Positions 1 to 5,457 of a stretch of 5,457 nucleotides of DNA are shown piece after piece. This DNA is from Acidobacteriota bacterium (GTDB lineage Bacteria > Acidobacteriota > Terriglobia > Terriglobales > Acidobacteriaceae), in the NCBI GenBank assembly GCA_021811745.1, contig JAJZNH010000071.1:1-5457 (forward strand). The letters run 5' to 3'. The first letter of the stretch is position 1; every line of letters starts with the position of its first letter. The notes under the pieces were generated by a model that was given only the letters and a program-made list of their open reading frames with translations, ran no database searches and was not told the origin of the DNA. The position numbers and the translations under genes are program-made.

Positions 1-3000
1 GGTTGAGCAAAAGCCTTGGGATTAAGCCATTGCGTGTAGTTGTGCGGGCCGGAATAGAGGCTCTGCCCCGACACCACGTTGGCATAGCAACCAAAGCTGG
101 CTGAGGTTGCAGTTGCGCAGGTGACAGTGGTCGGTTGGCCGCTCTGGAAGCTGTAGATGAAGTTGAAGACCCATCCGCCCACGGCGAGATCTGCGGCTTT
201 ATTAATGTTGCTCAGGAATCTCTCCCCGCGGCCGAATGGCAAGTTCCACGAGCCTGAGAGGTGAAAAATGTTGGTCGCGTCAGCGTCGCAAAGGCCGTAG
301 TCACCCTTGACCCCGAAGCCGGGGAGCCACTCGGCTCGGTACCCGCCTTGGTACTGCCCCGCCTGAGTGCGCTGATCGGTCATGCACTTGCTCCAGGTGT
401 AGTTAGTGAGCAGATACAGCCCGGCGCTCAGCCGATGCTCATAGGTTGTTTGCAACGAGTTGTAATTGCTTGTCGCATTGGTCGATTCGTAGGTTGCATT
501 GCGACCAAAACTCGGAAATGGAATGTAATTCTGGGGGTTTGCTCCCAGCCTAAGAAATTGCGTGTTGGAGTTGCTGTATCCCAGGTTGTCCAGGTGACGG
601 CCCTGGCTACCCACGTAGCCGACTTCAAGAGCATCGTGCGACGTGAATTGTTTCTGAATCGTGAAATTCTCGGTCTGAACATAGGGTGTCTGGAAGTTGA
701 ATTGACGGCCATAGAGGTTGAGTCCCTGCCCGCTGTTAACCGTCGGATCCTGGAAGTTGACCGTGGTGAACGACTCCTCCAAGGTGGCCGGATGCCCATT
801 GCTGAGCAGGAGCGGATGCTGGGAGTCGGGGGCTGGGAATTGTGCCACATACACAAATGGATAGTTGGTGCCGAGCGTTCCGCCATACCCAAGATTGCCT
901 AACGCTCCGTACGCCGTGCCAAATCCTCCGCGCACGACCATCGTTGGAGTCAGGCGATAAGCAAACCCTACGCGTGGCGAAAAGTTGGTCTTTTGCGCAT
1001 TTCCCAATGCCAGATCGGGCACGCAGTTCAGCGCAATGCCGCTCGATGCCAGCAGATTATTGAACGAAGTGGATCGGGCTACCGCGCATCCCTTGGTTGA
1101 CATGTAGTAGATGCCGGTGTTGCCGTTCCCACCCTTGGCGATGAAGTTTGCCTGGCGGCCCTTCGTCTCCGCATAAGGCGTGAAGTAATCCCAACGCAGG
1201 CCGAGATTTAGAGTCAGCTTCGGGGTGATCTTCCAGTCATCCTGGGCGTAGGCGCCCCAGTACCAGCGCTGATCGTCAGTAGCCGCAATGTTGGAACCGG
1301 AAAACTGATTCATACCGCCGACATAATTGACGCCGGCCATGCCGTTGGGGCTGACCAGCGACGTGATCGGGCTCAGGAGCATTTGCCCGACACCCACCAG
1401 GTTGCTATTTATGTTCGGAATGTCGGTAAATTGGCCGTTAAAGTTGAAGTTGCCGCGCCCTTGCGGCGGCTGCGAAATATCACCGACCAGGTCGTCGATC
1501 TGGATCCCCATTTTGAAGGTGTGGTTGCGGTACAGTTTGGTTACGCTATCGGCGCCTTCAAGGCTGTAGACGTACTGCAACGTCGGCGTGTAGTTGCCCA
1601 CGCCGAGGTTACTGAACCCGTTAATGTAGAAAGGCGGTATGCCGCCGTTGTTGGCCACTTGTTGAACTCCCTGGATGCCGTACTGGGCAGGAATTCCAAA
1701 GGTATTGCCATAAATGGAGCGCTGGATCTTGTCGCTGTGGACCATGCCGACGTGCATCTCATTGGTCAATGTCGGCGTGAAGATGCGCGTATAGCCGACC
1801 GCCCACGCATAGGCAGGGAGACTATCGGTGCGGGCGCCGCCTTGTCCTACGGCCAGACCCGGCAGGTTGCCCGGAACGTTTCTTGTAAACAGGCTTCGAT
1901 CGAAGACTCCGAACAGGATGTTCTTGGCGTTGATGTTCTCGTCGATACGGATGTCCCAGGTGTCGTTGTTCTGGCTCTGCTTGGGCACCCAGGTGAAGTT
2001 ATTGGCGAGCGCTCCGGAAAGGGTTGGCGCCGGATAGAGACCGAGCAGCTTCACCGCGTTCGGGTCGATCCGCCCCGTGGGAATGATGTTAAGGAGCGCC
2101 ATCTGGCCGGCGGTGGTGAAGTCCGTGATCCCGGTCAGCGGGCCACCGGCCGCGTAATTGGCTGCATTGCACCCGCCAGTCGTGCAATGGTAAAAGGGAT
2201 CGCGGACATAGATGGTATTCGCCGAGGAGTTCACCAAGCCGCTAATCGGATCTCGCGCGCCCGCAGCCAAAGAGCGTGTCGTCGCGGGATCGAGAATGGT
2301 GCCGTGCGGAAATTTACGCCCCAGGGCATCTGTACCTGAGCCGCTGTTATATGTGATGTTGTCTTGAAGGTTGGTAAAACCGCTGCTGATCATTCCGGCC
2401 GTGGGCACGGTTGCGGTGTAAGGCACGGGTTGCACATACCTCTGCCCCTGGTAGTCAAAGAACCAGAATGTCTTGTCCTTGCCGTTGTAGACCCCGGGAA
2501 TGATCACCGGGCCACCGACGGTCCCACCGAAGATGTTCTGGCGGTACTCCGGAATCGGCTTGCTCGTGCAACCGGAAGATGTGCACGTTCTGTTGAAGAA
2601 GTAGTTCGCGTTGAAGACGTCATTGCGAAGATACTCCCACAGGTTGCCATGGAGTGCATTGGTGCCGGATTTGATGGCCACGTTGACAACGGCGCCCGTC
2701 GAGTGGCCGAACTCTGCGTTGAAATCCCCGCTTTGGACCTTGAACTCCTGGATGGCATCCGGCGGCGGCACGATGGCAGCGTTGGTGCCCGTATAGTTTC
2801 CGCCGTAGATCTCGATGTTATCGTTGATGCCGTTCAAACGGAAGTCGTTCTGCCACAGGTTCACCCCATTTACGGAGAAGTAGGAACTGGCGGTGGTCCC
2901 TGAATTGGGGGTGACGCTATTGGGCGCGGCTGTGGCAACACCTGCGGAGAGCTGGGCCAGCGAACCCCAGTCGCGGGTTACCAGCGGCAGATTGGCCACG

Positions 3001-3449
3001 GCCTGATCGGTGATGGTCTGGCCAACCGCGGCATTGGCAGCTTCAAGGAGCGGTGAGGCCCCGGTCACAGTAACAGTCTCCTGCACACTGCCTGTGACCA
3101 GATGGATATCTTGTGTCAGCACCATCTGCACATGGACACTGAGATCTTTCGCGACAAATTTCTGAAATCCGCTTTGCTCGGCTTCGATTGTGTATATGCC
3201 GGGAAGCAGGCGGTCGAAAACGTATGTGCCCGTCTGCGTGGACTCGGTCGTGATGCCGACGTTGGTTGCATTGTTGGTCAGCACGATCTTTACGTTTGGA
3301 ACCACTGCGCCTGTCGGGTCCAAGACCGTGCCGGTAATCGATCCGCGGTCCATCTGAGCCGTCAGCTGGCCAGGCAGGCACGCAAAGATCAGCAAGCCCA
3401 AAATTATCAGACACGAGCCTGCAAACCTGGAACGAGTTTGCGCTTCCAT
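1..3449 (-). CDS. Oar-like TonB-dependent outer-membrane receptor with N-terminal carboxypeptidase-regulatory-like domain (3' end missing)
   Basis: I translated this frame by hand across its whole length: 1149 codons, with no stop or frameshift, running off the left edge. Residues 1-31 form a signal peptide (Arg-containing start, hydrophobic 13-25, cleavage expected after LTA-31). Residues about 35-110 match a CarboxypepD_reg beta-sandwich (SITGTVLDPTGAVVPNV, then TGTYVFDRLLPGIYTIEA). A TonB plug follows (about 120-255; GASPLLEAANA, VNGVNLWQNDFRLNGIND). Then come barrel motifs typical of Oar-like proteins: WEYLRNDVFNANYFFN (271-286), NIFGGTVGGP (305-314), YAQDDWKITPKLTLNLGLRW (734-753) and WLNPKAFAQ at the visible end. 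Family members usually run somewhat beyond 1149 residues, so roughly the last 100 are probably outside the window. The expected role is energised binding and uptake of a large ligand across the outer membrane; the ligand cannot be told from sequence. The ATG at 3449 is preferred because it follows GGAGGG and begins a normal signal peptide. An in-frame ATG at 3515 would add 22 non-hydrophobic residues and has no good ribosome-binding site. Confidence 0.95.
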   Translation of the reverse strand, partial: MEAQTRSRFAGSCLIILGLLIFACLPGQLTAQMDRGSITGTVLDPTGAVVPNVKIVLTNNATNVGITTESTQTGTYVFDRLLPGIYTIEAEQSGFQKFVAKDLSVHVQMVLTQDIHLVTGSVQETVTVTGASPLLEAANAAVGQTITDQAVANLPLVTRDWGSLAQLSAGVATAAPNSVTPNSGTTASSYFSVNGVNLWQNDFRLNGINDNIEIYGGNYTGTNAAIVPPPDAIQEFKVQSGDFNAEFGHSTGAVVNVAIKSGTNALHGNLWEYLRNDVFNANYFFNRTCTSSGCTSKPIPEYRQNIFGGTVGGPVIIPGVYNGKDKTFWFFDYQGQRYVQPVPYTATVPTAGMISSGFTNLQDNITYNSGSGTDALGRKFPHGTILDPATTRSLAAGARDPISGLVNSSANTIYVRDPFYHCTTGGCNAANYAAGGPLTGITDFTTAGQMALLNIIPTGRIDPNAVKLLGLYPAPTLSGALANNFTWVPKQSQNNDTWDIRIDENINAKNILFGVFDRSLFTRNVPGNLPGLAVGQGGARTDSLPAYAWAVGYTRIFTPTLTNEMHVGMVHSDKIQRSIYGNTFGIPAQYGIQGVQQVANNGGIPPFYINGFSNLGVGNYTPTLQYVYSLEGADSVTKLYRNHTFKMGIQIDDLVGDISQPPQGRGNFNFNGQFTDIPNINSNLVGVGQMLLSPITSLVSPNGMAGVNYVGGMNQFSGSNIAATDDQRWYWGAYAQDDWKITPKLTLNLGLRWDYFTPYAETKGRQANFIAKGGNGNTGIYYMSTKGCAVARSTSFNNLLASSGIALNCVPDLALGNAQKTNFSPRVGFAYRLTPTMVVRGGFGTAYGALGNLGYGGTLGTNYPFVYVAQFPAPDSQHPLLLSNGHPATLEESFTTVNFQDPTVNSGQGLNLYGRQFNFQTPYVQTENFTIQKQFTSHDALEVGYVGSQGRHLDNLGYSNSNTQFLRLGANPQNYIPFPSFGRNATYESTNATSNYNSLQTTYEHRLSAGLYLLTNYTWSKCMTDQRTQAGQYQGGYRAEWLPGFGVKGDYGLCDADATNIFHLSGSWNLPFGRGERFLSNINKAADLAVGGWVFNFIYSFQSGQPTTVTCATATSASFGCYANVVSGQSLYSGPHNYTQWLNPKAFAQ

Positions 3450-3453
3450 ATTG

Positions 3454-3459
3454 CCCTCC
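3454..3459 (-). promoter_or_regulatory. Ribosome-binding site of the receptor gene
   Basis: On the minus strand this reads GGAGGG, four bases (CAAT) before the ATG at 3449-3447. It is a strong Shine-Dalgarno match and decides the start codon against the in-frame ATG at 3515-3513. Confidence 0.8.
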
Positions 3460-3560
3460 AAAATTTCTAAGTCGCTCGGTTGCTTTTTTGCGAGCAAAGG
3501 CAAAGTAGTCCACATCTTTATGCGAGCGCAAGTGTTAGCACGGAGGGGGTTAGGGGTGTA

Positions 3561-3574
3561 TGCACATGTGTGCA
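3561..3574. promoter_or_regulatory. Dyad TGCACA-TG-TGTGCA, candidate operator of the receptor gene
   Basis: Two perfect 6-base arms, TGCACA (3561-3566) and TGTGCA (3569-3574), are separated by two bases. The dyad lies 112 bp upstream of the receptor start codon. Its size and symmetry suit a dimeric helix-turn-helix repressor or activator. I could not fix a convincing sigma-70 promoter beside it: TTGAGG at 3584-3579 (minus strand) lies suitably upstream of TACACC, but that -10 match is poor. Which protein binds here is unknown; the divergent regulator is one candidate. Confidence 0.35.
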
Positions 3575-3614
3575 ATTCCCTCAACTTATTGATCAGAAGA
3601 AGCTTGCAGGCTGT

Positions 3615-3642
3615 TTGAAATAGTGATAGATTGCTATCTAAA
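3615..3642 (+). promoter_or_regulatory. Weak sigma-70-like promoter candidate, plus strand
   Basis: TTGAAA (3615-3620, five of six matches to TTGACA) is followed after 16 bases by TCTAAA (3637-3642, four of six matches to TATAAT). It points toward the regulator gene, whose start lies about 510 bp downstream, so a transcript from here would have a very long leader. The -10 part overlaps the small inverted repeats at 3625-3640. Matches this good arise by chance in AT-rich DNA, and acidobacterial promoters are poorly characterised, so this is only a lead. Confidence 0.2.
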
Positions 3643-4010
3643 TGCAGTAAAAGATGGTCGCGTTTAGTCGGCGGTTTCACGCGGTTGCCTGAATCAAAGT
3701 CAGACTGGCGAGCCCAAAACGGAAGGGTTGCTGTGGCAATCAACCGTCACTTGGCGCGCAGGCAAGACGAAGAGGGCGAACAAATGCCTGGTAAAAGCTC
3801 CAGACGAAGCGTTACGCCCTCCGGTGCTGGCGGCGGGGATAAACCGGGCAGTTAAAACACGACCGATGCGGCGGCGGGAAAAACCGCTGTGGCTGAGCCG
3901 GTTCCGAAAGGGAAGGATGATCTTCGATGACCGGCATGCGGGCCTTGGTCTACTTGCAGGATATTCATGACGGGTAGAGGAGGCGTGGCCGCGCATGGGG
4001 CCAGGGCAGA

Positions 4011-4048
4011 AGCCGGGGCTCCAGAAGGCACAGCTCTGTGGGCCGGCT
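4011..4048. repeat. Inverted repeat AGCCGG...CCGGCT enclosing a CACAG/CTGTG hairpin
   Basis: AGCCGG (4011-4016) pairs perfectly with CCGGCT (4043-4048). Inside it, CACAG (4029-4033) and CTGTG (4036-4040) form a second inverted repeat. A further pair, TGGCC/GGCCA (3986-3990 and 3998-4002), lies just upstream. No T-run follows on either strand, so it is not a standard Rho-independent terminator. It could be a structured part of the regulator leader, a small RNA segment or a dispersed palindromic element; the sequence alone does not decide. Confidence 0.35.
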
Positions 4049-4107
4049 TTAAGGGCAAGACGTATCCATGATCGGGTTACATGCCCCTGCAGTTCCGCAG
4101 ATTTGAT

Positions 4108-4121
4108 GGAAGGTGACTTCC
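4108..4121 (+). promoter_or_regulatory. Hairpin with GTGA (GNRA-type) loop upstream of the regulator start
   Basis: GGAAG (4108-4112), GTGA (4113-4116) and CTTCC (4117-4121) form a perfect 5-bp stem closed by a GNRA-type tetraloop. It ends 16 bases before the ribosome-binding site. The heptamer TTCCGCA occurs at 4093-4099 and again at 4118-4124, so the downstream stem arm overlaps the second copy. This could be an RNA structure in the leader or a protein-binding repeat; a five-pair stem may also be chance. Confidence 0.25.
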
Positions 4122-4137
4122 GCATCTCGATCGCCGC

Positions 4138-4143
4138 GGGGAG
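4138..4143 (+). promoter_or_regulatory. Ribosome-binding site of the regulator gene
   Basis: GGGGAG lies nine bases before the ATG at 4153. The earlier in-frame ATG at 4144 directly abuts it with no spacing, so 4153 is the better start (GTG at 4156 is also possible). The frame is closed upstream by a TGA at 4114-4116. Confidence 0.6.
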
Positions 4144-4152
4144 ATGACCCTC

Positions 4153-5457
4153 ATGGTGCGTTTCACTGCGATCAAACCCGCGAAGAAAGTGGCGATGCTC
4201 CGCCAGGACTCGCCTCGCTATCTCGAAAATAATCCGCACGGGGAGCTTGCACAACGTGTGGTTGCCGGACCACATTTCGTCCACTCTCCATTGCTGTCAA
4301 AATTTCTTCTCTTCGTTGTGGCGGAGACCCTTGCCGGACGCGCCAGTGAGATCACCGAGCATCAAATTGGCGTACAGGTCTTTGACCGGCCGCCGGACTA
4401 TCGCACGCTTGAGGACAATATTGTCCGCAGCTATGCGCGTCTGCTGCGCAAACGTCTGGCGGAGCATTTTGCGAATCAGGGCAAGAACGAACCGGTTCGT
4501 ATTGAGATCCCGCTCGGCGGATATGTCCCGGTCTTCATTCCGGCTTCAGAAAGCTGCCAGGATGAAGAGACCTGGGCAGAGGCCGGCGCAGCAGACGGAC
4601 CCGCGCAGCCGCAGTTGGTCTCCGCTCGCAGCGCGAAGGCGGGCATGCGCTTTCGATGGAAGTGGAAGGTCATTGCGCTTGGCGCAGCACTGGCCGTTGC
4701 TTACAGCGCAGGGATCATCGGCCTCACCTGGCACACCGCGGTCCGCGCCCGTGCATCCGGCGCGGCACAGACGCCGGCGCATCGCTTGTGGGCGGCACTT
4801 TTCGGAGGCCCGGCCAACTGCTACATTATCCCGTCTGATGCAGGCTTCAATCTTCTTGAAGACCTCTCGCACCGCCCCGTGCCACTCGCCGAATATGTGG
4901 GAGGCGGTTACCAGGATGCGCCTCTTGCAGGGATTGACGCGCACAGCGCGCAGGATCTGCGGACACAGGAACTGACTCCGTTCGTCGATCTAGAGATTGC
5001 CGCGGAGCTTGCGCATTTGCCGGAAGAAAGCCAGCAGCGCGTCTCCGTCCGCTTCCCGCGCGATCTCCGGCTTGACGATCTGAAACGCGCGAACGCCATT
5101 ATCATCGGCTCGGTGAGCAGCAATCCCTGGGCGTCTATCGCCGAATTTAACGCCAACTTCCGGATCGTTGACCGGCCGGGCATGCAAAGTGCCACGATCC
5201 TCAATCTGAAACCTCAGGCGGGCGAGGCAGCGTCTTACGAAAGCCACTGGAACGAACCCGCGCACGAAACCTTCGCCCTGATCGGATTTCTCCCCAACCT
5301 CAGCGGCAACGGCCACCTGCTCGTTCTGGAAGGTCTGGATGCTGCCGGGACGCAGGCCGCAGCAGAGATGCTTCTGCATCCATCTGCCATCGATCCGATT
5401 TTGCAGCGCGCAGCACGCCCCGACGGCAGCCTGCGCAATTTTGAGGTGTTGCTGGGC
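4153..5457 (+). CDS. Membrane-anchored winged-helix-like regulator, acidobacterial ToxR-like architecture (3' end missing)
   Basis: The open frame gives 435 codons to the right edge without a stop. Residues about 37-128 form a DNA-binding-like domain: HFVHSPLLSKFLLFVV (41-56), EITEHQIGVQVFDRPPDY (66-83), EDNIVRSYARLLRKRLAEHF (87-106) and RIEIPLGGYVPVF (116-128). The last two resemble the recognition helix and beta-wing of OmpR/CadC-type winged helices. After a linker and a basic stretch (RFRWKWK) comes one transmembrane helix (about 173-193), so the N-terminus should be cytoplasmic and the rest periplasmic. The C-terminal part (about 211-435) carries GGPANCYIIPSDAGFNLLE, RFPRDLRLDDLKRAN, IIGSVSSNPW (317-326) and LVLEGLDAAGTQAAAEML. 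I recall this set from uncharacterised acidobacterial proteins and know no assigned function for it. It probably regulates transcription in response to an extracytoplasmic signal; the divergent receptor gene is a plausible target. The start is set by the ribosome-binding site at 4138-4143. Existence of the gene is near certain; the role is inferred. Confidence 0.9.
   Translation, partial: MVRFTAIKPAKKVAMLRQDSPRYLENNPHGELAQRVVAGPHFVHSPLLSKFLLFVVAETLAGRASEITEHQIGVQVFDRPPDYRTLEDNIVRSYARLLRKRLAEHFANQGKNEPVRIEIPLGGYVPVFIPASESCQDEETWAEAGAADGPAQPQLVSARSAKAGMRFRWKWKVIALGAALAVAYSAGIIGLTWHTAVRARASGAAQTPAHRLWAALFGGPANCYIIPSDAGFNLLEDLSHRPVPLAEYVGGGYQDAPLAGIDAHSAQDLRTQELTPFVDLEIAAELAHLPEESQQRVSVRFPRDLRLDDLKRANAIIIGSVSSNPWASIAEFNANFRIVDRPGMQSATILNLKPQAGEAASYESHWNEPAHETFALIGFLPNLSGNGHLLVLEGLDAAGTQAAAEMLLHPSAIDPILQRAARPDGSLRNFEVLLG

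Larger units (their letters stand above)
3450..4152. other. Divergent intergenic region of about 700 bp without a convincing gene
   Basis: This stretch separates the two divergent start codons. The part next to the receptor gene (to about 3660) is AT-richer and contains a G-rich/C-rich tract (3542-3556), a dyad (3561-3574) and overlapping short inverted repeats around 3625-3640 (GATAG-N4-CTATC and TAGAT-N4-ATCTA). From about 3660 to 4130 the sequence is GC-rich, with several short hairpins. Open frames exist here (for example 3700-4284 minus and 3728-3970 plus), but their Arg/Ser/Pro-rich translations show no domain, signal peptide or motif I recognise, so I do not call them genes. I see no tRNA, no CRISPR repeat, no insertion-sequence ends and no hairpin followed by a T-run that would mark a terminator. 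The length is unusual for two promoters alone and could hide a long leader or a small RNA. Confidence 0.6.

Noticed and set aside
261..2903. Long plus-strand open frames (261-902, 1383-2339, 2364-2903) opposite the receptor gene
   Set aside because: All three lie in the codon-aligned antisense register of the receptor gene. In that register a stop appears only where the receptor uses TTA, CTA or TCA, which are rare in it. The translations show no domain. They are codon-usage artefacts, not genes.
3375..3389. Possible lipoprotein signal (IFAC at residues 21-24) in the receptor
   Set aside because: Phe at the position two before the Cys is unusual for a lipobox, and a normal signal peptidase I site (LTA before Gln-32) follows directly, as expected for Oar-like proteins.
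3043..3531. 162-codon minus-strand open frame at the start of the receptor gene
   Set aside because: It is a different frame over the receptor's signal peptide and carboxypeptidase-like domain, both of which are clearly encoded in the other frame with a strong ribosome-binding site.
4011..4048. Rho-independent terminator
   Set aside because: The stem is good, but neither strand has a T-run after it, and it lies between two divergent genes where no transcript is expected to end.
4081..4116. Upstream short open frame (11 codons) before the regulator
   Set aside because: It has an ATG and a stop just ahead of the gene, but no ribosome-binding site and no codon pattern suggesting attenuation.
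3700..4284. 194-codon minus-strand open frame across the intergenic region
   Set aside because: It overlaps the start of the regulator gene, its product is Arg/Ser/Pro-rich with no recognisable domain, signal peptide or good ribosome-binding site, and its span follows from GC-rich sequence with few stops.
4546..5438. Minus-strand open frames within the regulator gene (for example 4546-4944 and 4990-5379)
   Set aside because: They are shadows of the plus-strand regulator, whose frame gives a coherent winged-helix-like domain, membrane helix and conserved C-terminal motifs.

Overview
The window is a divergent gene pair, with both genes running off the window edges. On the minus strand, 3449 down to 1 encodes the first 1149 residues of a large Oar-type TonB-dependent outer-membrane protein. 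It has a signal peptide, a carboxypeptidase-regulatory-like beta-sandwich domain, a plug and a long beta-barrel. On the plus strand, 4153 to 5457 encodes the first 435 residues of a membrane-anchored, ToxR-like protein. It has an N-terminal winged-helix-like domain, one transmembrane helix and a C-terminal domain that I know only as a conserved acidobacterial region without a named function.

The organism is most likely an acidobacterium (Acidobacteriota, Terriglobia-like), probably from soil. This is inferred from the style of both proteins. Expanded families of Oar-like receptors with an N-terminal CarboxypepD_reg domain, and regulators with the signature 'EDNIVRSYARLLRKRL ... GGYVPVF', are typical of that phylum. 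Base composition is moderately GC-rich, and no marker gene is present to confirm the assignment.

Layout: 1-3449 is the receptor gene (minus, 3' end missing). 3450-4152 is an intergenic region of about 700 bp with no convincing gene; it holds the receptor's ribosome-binding site, a clean dyad 112 bp upstream of its start codon, some small inverted repeats, and a hairpin-rich segment ahead of the regulator. 4153-5457 is the regulator gene (plus, 3' end missing).

Working model (inference): the plus-strand protein senses something outside the cytoplasm and may control its divergent neighbour, which would import or bind a polymer or glycan-derived ligand at the outer membrane. Nothing here is clearly a new system. 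The points most worth a second look are the regulator's C-terminal domain, the shared control region, and the paired cysteines of the receptor.
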